The notes: a model not told the origin generated them from the letters alone. A stretch of DNA of 64,000 nt from Pinus tabuliformis (GCA_031772625.1 CM062813.1:762476720-762540719); one strand, 5' to 3'; counted from the stretch's first letter, positions 51,245-63,338 are shown. Numbers and translations: made by a program.

Positions 51245-51690
51245 TCAAGGTAATTTTCTTGAAGCTAAATAATTGGAAATATATGAAAACCAAGGTGTTT
51301 TAGTAGATACTTCAAAACGATATTCATCAGGGAAATTATCTTTTACAAGAACATCATCATTATTATTTTTCATTCTAGAAAGTAAATAAACAACTGGATT
51401 TTCTTTTCCTAGTCTATCAAGGATAGTAATGTTGAATTCTTGTAATAATAATAACCATTTGGTAATTATACCATTACTAATTTGTTTATTGATTAAATAT
51501 CTAATAGCGGAATGATTTGTATGAATACAAGTTTCATAACCAGTGATATAATGACAAAACGTATTAATGGCATGCACAACAGCTAAAAACTCCTTTTTGG
51601 TTACAGTGTAATTTAACTCTGCAGGAGTCAATTTTTTTCTTGTATAATAAATATCATAAGAAGTTAAATATTTTTTTCCTGACGCGGCTC
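51245..51690 (-). pseudogene. Athila-like RNase H remnant
   Basis: 128 codons open (51245-51631). Landmarks are ELNYTVTKKEFLAVV, the FCHYITGYETCIHTNHSAIRYL block (usually DHAAL-like, here NHSAI) and LLLQEFNITILDRLGKENPV near the C-terminus. The N-terminal part overlaps the end of the RT frame. It would remove the RNA strand. Confidence 0.82.
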
Positions 51691-52371
51691 CTAAGTTGTA
51701 TCTGAAGCCTCATTATAGATATGGAAAAGGAGAGTCCAATTAGGTCCTCCTAAATTTGGTGCTTCAATAATCTTCTGTTTCAATATCTCAAATGTTTTTT
51801 GACAGTCAGAAATCCAAACAAATTCACAATATTTTGTATGAAGTTTGAAAAGTGGAGAGGCTATTTTTTTGAATTTTTTTATGAAACTTGTATAATAACC
51901 AGTAAAGCCAAGAAAATTTCTTACATCTCTTTGAAAAGTAGGAATTGAAATTTTAGAAATTACTTCTACTTTAGATGTATCCACTTTAATCCCATCACTT
52001 GAAATATGGTGGCCTAAAACAATCCCTTCATTGAACATCATAAAACATTTATCATGGCTTAATGAAAGGTTTTCCTCCTTACATATAATAAGAATTTTTT
52101 CCAAATTTTCAATAGCTTCTTCAAAAGTATCTCCATATACAGTAAAGTCATGCATGTAATCTTCGACACAATCATGAATTAGATCAGAAAACACACTTAA
52201 AACTACTCTCTGAAATGTGGTAGGTGCATTACATAATCCAAAGGGAAGTACCCTACAGGCATATGTTCCACATGGACATGTGAAAGTAGTTTTATCTTGA
52301 TCTTTTGGTGCTAGTTGGGTTTGGTTATACGCACTAAAACCATCTAGAAATGAAAATTATTTCTTCCCTAT
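51691..52371 (-). pseudogene. Athila-like reverse transcriptase remnant, cut by an insertion
   Basis: Coding sequence runs on the minus strand from the insertion point: FLDGFSAYNQ, TTFTCPCGTYA, LPFGLCNAPTTFQR, then the catalytic box, which reads YMHDF rather than YMDDF, the first Asp replaced by His. Next come LSHDKCFMMFNEGIVLGHHIS and RNFLGFTGYYTSFIKKF. The open frame 51691-52194 covers the second half. The N-terminal fingers are beyond 52371, removed from view by the Tat-like insertion. Confidence 0.85.
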
Positions 52372-53943
52372 TGTTGTAGCTGCTACAAAACCCTCCAAAA
52401 TTTTGGCTTACACTCAATTTCAAAGCCTTCCTTGGTCTCACACATTGTTGTCGCAAACACTGAAACTCATTTCATGTACTTTCTTGAAGTATTTTTCTCC
52501 CTTTTGCAATTTGGGTAAATTGTCATCTTTTTGCATGATTGGCTATCGCACAATGTGTAGAAGATTATTTTGATGGTTTCAAGGGTATATCGTTGTGTAT
52601 ATGAGTTTTTCTAACTTTGTAAACATTTTTTGCACTCTTTCACACATCTTTAAGCATTATCGCACAAGTGTCATCACGATCATCCCAAATTCTATCTTAA
52701 GTGTCGCACTTGTCGTAATTGGTCATAAAGTTGTCACATAGAGGGAAATGCATTGTTCATCGGTCATGGATGATCTATGTTGTTGTATCATCAAATACTC
52801 TAAGTGTGAGATCACAGTCAAAGTCTTATCACTGTTTACATCAATCTCATCGGTCTCACACTTAGCCATCTTTTATAAGGCTTCCCAACCAATCAACCTG
52901 GCTTCACTAGACCTCCCTAAACTACGCACTGCGCAATGCACAACTCTTGCCTCCTAGGACTGTTGCAATGCGTAGTTTCTGTGCTCAAGCTTTGGCCTTG
53001 GCCTCGAGAATTGCACAATCCTTCTTCCCAGATTGGCCCTAACAATGGATTGTGCAATCACAAGACTCAAGCTCATTCTCTGAGCCTCTAAACTATGTAG
53101 TTGTGAAATTTCTCATCCTCCCTTGCTCCTGTAACTACTTAGTATTTCCTCTCAATGTCTAGCCCCCAGCCTGTCTCACAGGCTCCCAGAACTGCTTCCT
53201 CAGTCTATCCTGAACTATGCACTACACAGTATTAGGGCTAAAGCCTCACCATTGGCTACATGAACTGTGCAATTGAGTAGTCACTGAGTCCTCTCTCCCG
53301 ACCTGTCACCTTGTTTTGTCTCAGTCAATTGATCATAATGCACCATCTTAGACTAGGGGGTTTTCGGACTTATGTCATCTCGTCATGAGTGAATTGCAGA
53401 TACAGGTACCTAACCATGCTATGGAGAGATGATGAAGAAAGAGATGAAGGAGGGAAACATGTTGAAAGAAACTCTTGTATCTAAACATGCAAGTTGATCA
53501 ATCACAAGAAAGCAAAGGGACATCAGTTTGCGATCGCAACTCAAGACTTAAGATCATTGAAGATTCCTTATCACCAAGTCATACGGAGGTGAAAAGAAGA
53601 GAATTCTCAAGAAGACACTCAACACACAGTAGCAACAGTAGCTTGACACTGCCACATCATCAAGCATTCCATGTTAGCAGTTTCATGTCATGTCATGAGT
53701 TGTCATATGCCACATTGTCATTGTGGATCATGTAAATGGTATTCAAAATGTATTGTAAAGTGGAAGTCCAAAGGACACACATGGAATATAAAGAGTCATG
53801 TAATTTGAAAAGTCATAGAAAGTCAAAAAGTCATGAGGGTATTCAAAGAGTCACAAGGAAGGGGAAGAATCACCCCTTGGTTATATATATTCACTCATTG
53901 TATGAGAAAATAAATTTTCACCTTGGCTCCTCCTCCAAGGCAT
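52372..53943 (+). repeat. 5' LTR of the Tat-like element (at least this part)
   Basis: Aligns with 61794-63338, where the right copy is truncated. The real 3' end must lie further right (53944-54400) and is unresolved. A TATA-like TTATATATATTC is at about 53881-53892. About ten copies of an imperfectly palindromic GCAATGCGCAGTT-like motif are spread from 52740 to 53270. It has a ~55-bp segment near 53440-53500 absent from the right copy. Confidence 0.75.
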
Positions 53944-54866
53944 TAGAGAGATAAGCTATTTCTTTGGAGGAGCAAGGAGTGGCTCCAACGCTCCACTACT
54001 GGAGCTAGTGGTGTTTATTGTATATATGTGTCTTGGAACTTTTACTTAATATCATAATCCCTATGGTCCAACACGTTCTTCATGCATGGATTATGGATAT
54101 TTGTAAGACTATTCTATGAATGTTTGTAATTCATGTTTTCTTTCATTTGTGCTAAATTATTTGAACTATTTTGGTTATTTTGGTACTTATAATATTGAGA
54201 ATGTGTTCTAATTGCTATTATCATTGTTGCATCTACATGGACTATTCCACTGGATATTTGATAGGCCTTCCTCATCATATTGGTTTCAATGATTGTCTCA
54301 TATCTATGGACTATTCTGCTTGATGTACACACCCTTCTTGTTCATGTGTGTCTCTACTAGGGTAGTACTAGTACCTCTCTCTTAGAGGCTCACTTCTCCT
54401 TCCACCCCACAATGAAATAAATCTAACACACATGCGATCAAACACTCGCCAAGAACACCCCCTTGCTTTTCAAAGGTGAATTTTCATTCCTCGCTCCTTC
54501 CGATAATTAGAGCCCAGGTATATCTTTAAGATAACCAACAATAGGCCATATATTGGATGGGACTCTTACACCAAATGGTGTGAGATCTAATTGGGAATTC
54601 ATATCAGGGAGATCTCTTGAATATTGGTGGGCCATCACCGTCAACATTTCTAGCTCTAGATGGAGGGAAATCATATTTTTATAGTTGATAACCTCACCAA
54701 CCAAAATTCTAAGTTATCTGGTCAAGGTAGTAATATTTCGAGCACTTCCCCTGTGCAAGTTCCTAAAATTGGTGATCCTTCTCAGCTCAGGACTACACAT
54801 CCTTACAAACTCACATATGAATAGCTTTGGGGCATTCACTCCATCACCCACAGATTTGCAAGAGCT
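53944..54866 (+). other. LTR end, leader and gag N-terminal region
   Basis: Contains the unresolved LTR end and no recognisable PBS. From about 54510 coding-like sequence in shifted frames suggests the gag N-terminus (for example an open run from 54685 to about 54822 rich in Ser, Asn and Thr). Confidence 0.35.
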
Positions 54867-56627
54867 ATGGGATTTATAACCAGAGTACATAATATTCCAT
54901 ATTTTCCAAGGAAGAACCTAACCACCCCTACTGGGATAGTTGTTTCAACAGTGGAAGATTTGGTTCTCGCCACCCTAGAAGAGTTGTCCTATTCTAAAGA
55001 GAACACAGATAAACCAGAGAAACCTCCAACTTTCAACGGTGGTGACAGTGATAATGTGGTACTCTCGGGTGATACCTTCCATGGATTAGGCCCTGAAGAG
55101 GAAGAAGAAGATCCATCAGATTCTGAGAAAGAGGAAGAGGACGTTGACGAAGACATGGCGGACCAGAATCTGGATTGGATGTCTCAGGGCCCACTTGCAC
55201 CACTGGGTTTTTTACACAAGATTCCAAGGCATCTGGAAAATCTCCTAATGAAGTACAACACTGACAAAATAGTAAAGGTGGAGGATCATTTAGACAACTT
55301 CTACCTACATCTACAAACACTTGAGGTACACTATGATATTGTTGCATGTAGACTTTTTCTGTGTACCTTAGATGGTAGAGAAGTTGTATGGTATCATAGT
55401 CTTCCTCTGAATTCCATCCAAAACTGGAGGGGGTTTAAGAAAATTTTCCTTGAGAAATTTGTTGATGACAAGACCCCCACCATGTTGTTGAAAGAGTTGG
55501 GAAATCTCAAGATGGAGCACAAGGAAAAAGTGAAATATTTCAATCATAGGTTTAACCGTATTCTGAATAAGTTCCCAGAAAACACTAAACCTCATGACTC
55601 CATCACCATCAATTATTACACTTCTGCCTTGCTAGTTATCATTGCATAGTTTGTAAAGGGAACTGCAAAACATAATTTAACAAAAAATTATGAAGATGCA
55701 ATCGCAATTGAAAAGGACTTGTGCATGATTGCAATCATTGTAGATGATGAACCAATGAAATACTCCAAAGGCACATGTAAAAGGTCTTAGGCCTCCATAA
55801 GCAAGGCCAAAGAGAAAGAAACTTTTGATCTTGAGAGCTTGACCCATACCATCATAACTCTATCAAATAAGCTAGAAGACCTTAAACAAAGGTCAAGTGA
55901 GACCAACATGAGTATCAAGCCTCCCAAGTTAAACCTATTCATAAGGATTGTGAATTTCGATAGTAGTAGTAACCAACTGGCTAATTCTACGCAAAGCTCG
56001 AATGTTGTATTGAATATTGAAAGCAAGGGCATGGACCAGTATTGGTGGTATCATCAAGAATATCATTCCAAGAAAACACACCCACAATCGAATCACACCA
56101 TGAAATTTATTGTTGCGCATCTTGTTGATGTGGTACTTGTTGATGAGCAGACCAAGCATGTAGAAGAAAAACAAGAAACGGCTACAACCGAAGAGACTCC
56201 AAGTGTGGGGCATGTAGTAAACATGTTTAATTGCGTACTCACAACCCAAAAGAGCATGGATGACAAATAGCCTTCGAGTGATGGTTCGGACTATAAGCAG
56301 ACCAACCAGTACAATTTGAGAAGCCAAAGGCCAACCACTAAACCAGAGTTGACGAAGCCGAAACTCAAAGAAAATTTGCTAAGAAAGATCAATCCACCCA
56401 TCAGCTCAGCACATAACACTCAGAGAAATTCTGTGAATGAAAGTACAATGAAAATCACTTCCATAAGTAGTAAGAGTAAGACCACCAATCCAGAAGTCAC
56501 AAACCAAGTCACATCCCCAGACACTTCGGAAATTTATCCCACTTTGATTTACAACATAATTGAAGATATAAAGAAGACTCGCATGAATATCTCAATGTTT
56601 GAACTAACAAAGATCACGAGCCATTAG
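54867..56627 (+). pseudogene. Gag of the Tat-like element
   Basis: One reading frame holds the whole region, broken only by nonsense codons (about 55647, 55790, 56268, 56625). An acidic stretch (EEEEEDPSDSEKEEEDVDEDM) precedes the retrotransposon gag core: KVEDHLDNFYLHLQTL, LFLCTLDGREVVWYHSLP, FKKIFLEKFVDD, LGNLKMEHKEKVKYFNHRFNRI. A Lys/Ser/Thr-rich C-terminal part with no zinc knuckle follows, including QYNLRSQR. It forms the particle shell. Same frame as protease and the RNase H-like domain downstream. Confidence 0.82.
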
Positions 56628-56720
56628 GACATCCTCTTACGCGCACTTGGGCAGTCCACCATAGGTAACGATGCTTATTCACACAAGGGATCTGGTATTT
56701 CCTCTAGTTCCCTTGAATCA

Positions 56721-57110
56721 ATGCTTAATGCTTTAACAATGGATGAAAACACACTATGCCCTTCATTTCTATTAACTTTTGAAATCTTCAATTTCAATGT
56801 ACACAATTTCTTAGTTGATTCTGGTGCATTGGTAAATGTAATTTTATTATCTATTGCCAAGAAAATCAACACAAAATGGGACAAAACATATGCACAAATC
56901 ATTCAGTTGGACATGACTCTTGTCCACACAGTTGGTGAACTCAGAGATGTGATTATATGTTTATCATCTAATGAGCAAGTCCAACAATGCATAAACATAG
57001 TGATTGTGGACATTCCGTAAGCATATGGAGTATTATTGAGCAGAGATTGGTCCAACAAGCTACAAGGGTACTTTTCTATGGATTGGTCACATTTATAGCT
57101 TCTAAACAAG
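56721..57110 (+). pseudogene. Protease of the Tat-like element
   Basis: Continues the gag frame. Active site FLVDSGALVNVI (D-S-G intact), with the flap and C-terminal region GELRDVIICLSS and, after a stop at 57018-57020, a LLSRDWSNKLQGYFSMDWSHL segment typical of the protease end in Tat-type pol. Cuts the polyprotein. Confidence 0.78.
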
Positions 57111-57131
57111 GGTGGAAATAATCATATCCGA

Positions 57132-57683
57132 GTGAACTCAAAGAGATACATGAAACATATTGTTACTCCCTTGAATGGACATAATGAACTAGTGTCTTCT
57201 TCAAAACTTATATTTGGAAATTTCTTCCTAGAAAGTCAATTGGGGTGTTATCTTTCGCATCCATCCTCAGCCCCACTAGATACACAGTTGGACCTCCTTC
57301 CCAGTCCAACTAGTGAAAATGTTATTTGTACAGTTAGTAGTAATATTAATAATAGTACTAGTGTAGTTCACAATCCTTGTACATATGATCTGTGGACTTT
57401 TTATTTCGATGGTTCCAAAACGCAAGAGGGCTCTAGAGATGGTTGTGTTTTAATAGACCTGCTACATAGAAAAAATCTATTCTCTAGCCGCTTGGAATTC
57501 GAGTGCAAGAACAACACTGCAGAATATGAGGCACTCATCTTAGGCTTGCAAAGAGTCATTGATATCAACGTTGCAGTTATAAAAGTAGTAGGTGACTCGG
57601 AAGTATTGTGTGATAGGTACATGATAGTATACACTATGTGTCACCTCATCTCAAGAGTTATCAATAAGAGGTATGGCGTTTGA
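57132..57683 (+). pseudogene. Additional RNase H-like domain upstream of RT
   Basis: 183 open codons in the gag-protease frame. Residues about 80-165 carry a type I RNase H signature: LWTFYFDGSKTQEG (first Asp), RLEFECKNNTAEYEALILGLQRVID (Glu) and VVGDSEVLCDRY (third Asp). It resembles the archaeal-type aRNH of Tat elements. It lies between protease and RT, while the usual RNase H follows RT, so the element codes for two. It ends at a stop after a KRYGV segment, and sequence up to 57790 still reads as its C-terminus (NALADA-like). Confidence 0.75.
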
Positions 57684-58139
57684 TTTCCCAATTCCAAGAT
57701 TTTAACATAATTTGTTTTCCTAGAATGCGTAACATAATTACGAATGCATTGGCAGATGCTACTCCTAGGTTGCCACCGTTAAGGGATGTTTTTTCTATAT
57801 AAATTCTTTATAAACCATTCATCCCTGATAATATTACTAACTTATGCGTTTTCAATGATGACCAGCAAATACAACACTTCATGGCGAATGTTAATGTTTT
57901 CAAAGATGCAGTGATCAATGAAGACGTGCACGTAAGGGCATTGCAGGATGAAGCTAGCTCAAGAAAATGGATCCTCATGCCAAAAGGCATGGTGTCATTA
58001 GAGAAGTTGTATGACCTATAGAACCACTTTTGGGGACCTGTTAATGCTAAAACCCATAGTTCCACGATGTCACATGAACAGATCAATTTGGGAACGGAAA
58101 AGGATCTGAATTTTGATAATATTCATACTTGTTGTACAC

Positions 58140-58950
58140 CATAGGAGCGATAGGCTTTTATCCGCTTGTTCAATAAGTATCGATATGTATTCGCATGGAC
58201 GTATGATGAAATTAAAACTTATGACACCTAAATTATCCAGCATGTGATTTTGATAAAAGAAGGGGCCAAGTCATTTCAACAAAAGTGACAGAAGGTACAT
58301 TCGATGCTTAAGCCTCTCATTGAAAAGGTTTTAAGGAATTTTTTGGATGCTTAGATCATATACAAAGTGCGACACTCCACTTGGGTATCAAATTTAGTCC
58401 TGGTAAGAAATAATTCCAGGGAAATCCACTTATGTGTTGATTTTCGAAATCTAAATCATGCCTCGAACAAAGATAACTACCCGTGTCGTCTATGGAACAA
58501 ATACTGCAAATAGTATCAAGGTCAGAAATGTTTTCTCCATTGGATGGATATTCAAGATACAACTAGGTTCTAGTCTCAGAGATTGACAAACTAAAAACAA
58601 CTTTCCATGCAAAGTGGGACATGTTCGCATTTAAGAGAATGCCATTTGGGTTGATTAATGTTGGTACGAAATTTCAGCTTGCCATGGACATCACATTCCG
58701 AGGACTTATTGGACAAAGCGTAGTGGTCTATCTTGATGATGTCACAATCTTCTCCAAACAGAGATCCGATCGCATATGCCATCTGAAGAAACTTTTCAAG
58801 CGATGTCGTAAATACAGGATATCTCTCAATCCCAAGAAGAATATCTTTGTAGTGTCCGAGGGTAACCCCTTGGGCCATATCATTTCCAAATTGGGATTAA
58901 AGTGGACTCGGGCAGGGTCAAAGCAATTATGTAGATTCACTTCCTGGTAA
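58140..58950 (+). pseudogene. Reverse transcriptase of the Tat-like element
   Basis: The coding track changes frame several times. Blocks in order: FAW-type AWTYDEIKTYDT, IIQHVILIKEGAKSFQQK, RHSTWVSNLVLVR, CVDFRNLNHAS, MFSPLDGYSRYN, then an open frame 58621-58950 with RMPFGLINVGTKFQLAMD, YLDDVTIFSK (both Asp intact) and SLNPKKNIFVVSEGNPLGHIIS. A stop lies in the YSRYN block, and others are upstream. Confidence 0.83.
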
Positions 58951-58973
58951 ACAAGAAAGATCTATAGCCCTTC

Positions 58974-59435
58974 TTGGGAAAAATCAATTTCCTCCGCAAG
59001 TTCATCTCTGATTATGCTCAGATTGCTAAACCAATACATGCGATGATAAAGAAGGATGCAATATACATATGGGACAAAAGAGAAAAGGACATGTTTTCCC
59101 ATAGCAAGCAAGCTATTGTAGAGGCGCCTGCACTATACGACCCAAATTTCAGCAAGGATTGTTTCCTCTACACCTTTGCTTCTGACACTTCTCTTGCCGT
59201 CGTGCTCACACAAAAGGATGATCACAACAATGAGCAGCCTATATATTTCATGAGTAGTAGTCTTCAAAGACCCAAAATCAATTATCCCATTGACAAGAAG
59301 GATTATGCAATATACAAGGCAGTGAAGCACTTTCAGCCATATATCTTTAAAAATCATTGTATTATCTTTGTTCCGCACCTAGCACTCAGATCACTTTTTG
59401 TCCAACAAGAGATGGGTGAGAGCAGAGCGAACTAG
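58974..59435 (+). pseudogene. RNase H (post-RT) of the Tat-like element
   Basis: 153 open codons. Starts with the RT connection motif KINFLRKFISDYAQIAKPIHAMIKK and continues FLYTFASDTSLAVVLTQKDDHNNEQPIYFMSSSL, DKKDYAIYKAVKHFQPYI and a terminal HLALRSLF. This is the normal gypsy RNase H. Its start is separated from the RT piece by a frameshift near 58950. Confidence 0.82.
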
Positions 59436-59599
59436 ATGAATGACCTATAAGAATATGACTTAGATTTCAAACCAGGTCACACAATCAAGGGTCACATTCT
59501 ATGTTGACTAGTAGCAGAAGAAGTGGATGCAAAGGAAGTAGAATATCTCTCAAGATGGGAGCAAGAAATCGAAATGTACAATGTTGAGTGAGCTTCCCC

Positions 59600-60850
59600 C
59601 ACTACTATCATAAACTCTTGGTAAACATATGTGTGCAAATACCTTGAGCATGACACCGTGCCCTTTCATCTATCCGCATGGAAAAAGAGGGCACTTATAC
59701 TCAAAGCATTATCTTACCAGTTAGTGCATGGGGTGCTTTTTAGAAAGCACCATATTGGAGTACTGCTTAGGTGTTTGGAATCACATGATTTAGAAAAAGT
59801 ATTGCATGATCTCCATGACGGACTAGCTGGGGGAAATTTCGCGGGTAACACAAAAACACATAAATTCAGGTGGGATGGATTTTACTAGCCTACATTATTC
59901 AAGGATGCTCATGCTTATGCCTGCAAGTGTTCGGTCTGTCAAAGGTGTGCCAGCAGAAACAAGAAGTCATCCACCCCATTGTAGCCTATTGGAGTGGAAG
60001 AACCTTTTCAATAGTGGGGCTTGGATGTTATTGGAGAATCTTTTCCACATTCATCAACCAACGCCGCTATATGCTCACTGCCACAGACTACTTGATGCGG
60101 TGGATAGAAGCAGTTCCGCTCAAACAAGTGAATGATCAGGAAGTCATAAATTTCCTTCAGTGGAACATCATTTCCAGGTTCGGCATTCCTACTTCACTTT
60201 TTTTGATAATGAAACATAGTTTTCATCACTAAGAATTTACAATTCTGCATTGGAAAATGGTCTTGTATTGAAACATTCAGCTAATCATTATTCGCAAGGG
60301 AACGGTTTTGTTGAATCCACAAATAAGAACCTCATCCATATCATCAAAAATACCATATTCTCTGAAGAGTGAAACTAGCACTTCACTTTTGATAAATGCT
60401 TTACGGGCTGACCAAGTCACTCCAAAGCCCTCTCTAAACACCTCCCCTTACTTCCTAGTATACATAAAAGAAGCCATCCTCCCTCCCAAAATCTACTTTC
60501 CTTCTCTCCAACTTTCGCAAGAATCCCAAGGCAAGCCATGTTTATTAGTGTAGCGTAGGATGGACACCCTTCACAAATTATAGCAAGAAAGGTTAAAAGC
60601 AAAAGAAATGTTTTCACTTCATCAGAACCATATCAAGAGGTGGTTCGGCAAGAAGTCTACAAGGAAGAATAACTTCAATGTGGGTGAATTAGTCTTGAAA
60701 TGGGATAGATCCTGCGAGGACAAAGGCAAACACACTAAGTTTCAATCTCTGTGGATTGGGTCATTTACTATCCACAAAAATATTGGTCAGCACATTTATC
60801 GTCTTCAATCACTTGACAAGAAGCTTGACTCTCTCCCTATCAATGGCTAA
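59600..60850 (+). pseudogene. Integrase of the Tat-like element
   Basis: Pieces in all three frames: LHDGLAGGNFAGNTKTHK (H of the zinc region), WDGFY, C-x2-C of KCSVCQRC, the core WGLDVIGE-like sequence around 60015, ATDYLMRWIEAVPLKQVNDQEV (59870-60232), a region to 60550 with NTSPYFLVY and ILPPKIY, and C-terminal IKRWFGKKSTRKNNFNVGELVLKWDRS...KFQSLWIGSFTIHKNIGQHIYRLQSLD (60608-60850). The second Asp block reads FLIMKH, so that Asp is lost. Confidence 0.8.
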
Positions 60851-61793
60851 GAGTTAAAACATTATTTTCAATGATGATCTAGGGTTGTGCCCTACACTTT
60901 GTACACAGTCCTTTTTTTTTTCTTGTTGTGTATCTCCTTTTGTTTTCATCATGTGAATAAGTGTTTTTCCTGGACCTATTTTGTCTTCTTAGTATGTGTG
61001 TGGATGAATTCTAAAGAATCTTATGACACTTAAATATTTGGCTAGCCTCCATTTTGTCATCCTTGTGTTGGTTACATCTTTTGGTCGATGAAGTTCCGAT
61101 GAAAAACACGATCCGTCCATAAGGAGAGTTTTGGTCCAACCATGAACCTGTGCCTACTCAGGAAACCTTATGCCTACATTTGGTTTTGTGTTTCATTGTT
61201 TTGATGCTTATCCAATCAGTAGAAGAGGAGAAGCAAAAAAATATAAATGAGAAAACCTAAATCAGAGGTCTCTATATGCTTCTCTAAAGGAACAACCTCT
61301 TTTTCTCTCAATAATTTAGGATGCCTCTTCCTCCCAAAATGAATAAGTTTCAATGCACAATCCTCTTTAAAATAAAGAAATAAAGGCAAAAGAAGATAAA
61401 GCATTCCTGTGCAGAGAGGTGAAGCAAGAAACTATATCGTGGTACTATCTAGGCTAACTGGCAGCAGAGCAATGTTTTTGTTCCCGTATGACTCTGCCAG
61501 GGTACTGTCCAGGCCTGCTGGCAGCACAGTAACACCAAAGATGAAAAATTATAATCTGAAAATATTAAGCTTGTGAGCTACACTACCCTTCCCAACTCAA
61601 AACATTGTGATATCGTTGAATCTGATGTTGTGTTCAACTAAGAAGGAATAAAGGGGACCATGTCTATTCATGGGGTAAGTGGGGATACCAAATTATTCTT
61701 CACGATGAATCAATACTCCCTGAAGAGCCAAGGCCCTACACAAAAGAAGTAACCGAGGCATAGAAGTTGGAATTCTACTAGTCTGTCGTCGAG
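60851..61793 (+). other. 3' non-coding region of the Tat-like element
   Basis: No domain. A ~35-bp segment near 61440 is repeated in diverged form 60 bp later (both with GGTACT...GGC...CTGGCAGCA). No clear polypurine tract before 61794. Confidence 0.45.
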
Positions 61794-63338
61794 TGTTATA
61801 GTTGCTACAACACCCTCTAAAAATTTAGCTTACACCCAATTTCGGAGCCTTCCTTGGTCTTGCAAATTATTGTCACAAACACCAAAACTCATTTCATGTA
61901 CTTTATTGAAGTATTTTGCTCCCATTTGCAAGTTGGATAAATTGTCCTCTTTTTGTATGATTGGTTGCCGCATAATGTGTAGAATTTTTTTTTTCTGATG
62001 GTTTCAAGGGTCTATATTTGTGTATGTGATTTGTTCTAAATATGTAAACATATGTTGCACTTATTTGCAAAGTTTTAAGCATTGTCACACAAGTATCGTC
62101 ATGGTCGTCCCAAAGTCTATCTTAAGTGTGGCACTTGTCGTAACTGGTCATAAGGTTGTCACACAAAAGGAAATGCATTGTTCATGGGTTATGGGTGATC
62201 TATGTTGTTGTATCATCAAGTATTCTAAGTGTGAGATCACATTCAAAGTCTTATCATTATTTACATTTGTGTCACCGGTCTCACACTTAGCCATTTTTTA
62301 GAAGGCTTCTTGACCAAACAACATGGCTTCACCTGGCCTCCCTGAACCATGCACTACACAGTTTTAGTCCTCTATTTATGAATTTTCCCCTTGGCATTGT
62401 GCAATGCGCAGTTCCTGCTTCCCATGATTGTTTCACTATGTAGTTTATGTGCTCAAGCTTCGGCCTTGGCCTCCAGAATTGCACAATACTTCCTCCCAAC
62501 CTGGCCCTAACTGTGCATTACACAATAAATAGCCTCAATATCATTCGCTGAGCCTCTGAACTATGCAGTTGTACAATTGACAAGCTTCCCTTGTCTCCTA
62601 GAACTGTGCCAGTTGTCCTCTTAGTGTCCACCCCCTCAGCCTATCTCACTAGCTCCCAGAACTACGCAGTTTTCTCCCTTAGTCCAGCCTAAACAACGCA
62701 CAACACAGCCTCATGGCTCAAGCCTCACCCCTGACTACTTGAATTATACAATTATGCAGTCATTTATCCCTCTCTCCCGACCTGTCACCTAGCTCTGGCT
62801 CAGTCAATGGATCAAAATGCACCTTCTTAGACAAGTGGGTTTTTGAACTGATGTCATCTCGTCATGAGTGAATTGTAGATATAGGTACCTTACCATGCTA
62901 TGGCGAGATGATGAAGAAAGAGAACTTAGAAAAGGGACACCACTTTTTGATCGCAACTTAAGACTTAATATCATTGAATATTCCTTATAACGAACTCATA
63001 TGGAGAAGAAAAGAAGAGCATTCTCAAGTAGAAACTTAGCACACAACAACGACAGTAGCTTGAAATTGCCACATCATCAAGTAGTCCATGTCATTAGTGT
63101 CATGTCATGTCATCATTGTGGATGATGTAAATGGTATTCAAAATTTATTGTAAAGTGTAATTCCAAAGGACACACATGGAATATAAAGAGTCATATCAGT
63201 TGAAAAGTCACTAGAAGTCAAATAGTCATGAGGGTAGTCAAAGAGTCACAAGGAAGAGGAGGCATCATCCCTTGGTTATATATACTCCCTCATTGTGTGA
63301 GCAAAGGAATTTTCACATTGGCTCCTCCCGCAAGGTAT
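61794..63338 (+). repeat. 3' LTR of the Tat-like element, truncated
   Basis: Homologous to 52372-53943, interrupted at 63339 by the copia LTR. TATA-like TTATATATA near 63275-63283. GCAATGCGCAG-type motifs are repeated as in the 5' LTR. Confidence 0.78.

Larger units (their letters stand above)
45882..52371 (-). mobile_element. Athila-like Ty3/gypsy element, minus strand, interrupted
   Basis: LTR 45882-47477, an extra ORF at about 47640-49290, integrase 49985-51175, RNase H 51245-51690 and RT 51691-52371, where the Tat-like element is inserted. An additional ORF between integrase and the 3' LTR is a feature of Athila elements, and the PBS type agrees. Protease, gag and the 5' LTR should lie beyond the insertion, outside the window. 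All ORFs are damaged. Confidence 0.75.
52372..63338 (+). mobile_element. Tat-like Ty3/gypsy element with extra RNase H, degenerate
   Basis: LTRs at 52372 (TGTTGTAGC) and 61794 (TGTTATAGT) in plus orientation. Interior order: gag, protease, RNase H-like domain, RT, RNase H, integrase. It is inserted in the RT of the Athila-like element and is itself cut near the 3' end by the copia at 63339. Its LTRs are diverged by roughly 15% plus indels, so it is old. Stops are present throughout. No PBS could be found after the 5' LTR, and flank CCTAT (52367-52371) cannot be matched because the far end is missing. Confidence 0.82.

Noticed and set aside
53970..54010. Primer-binding site for the Tat-like element
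   Set aside because: The CTCCAACGC...CTGGAGC segment has the wrong sequence for known plant PBS types and no LTR end next to it.
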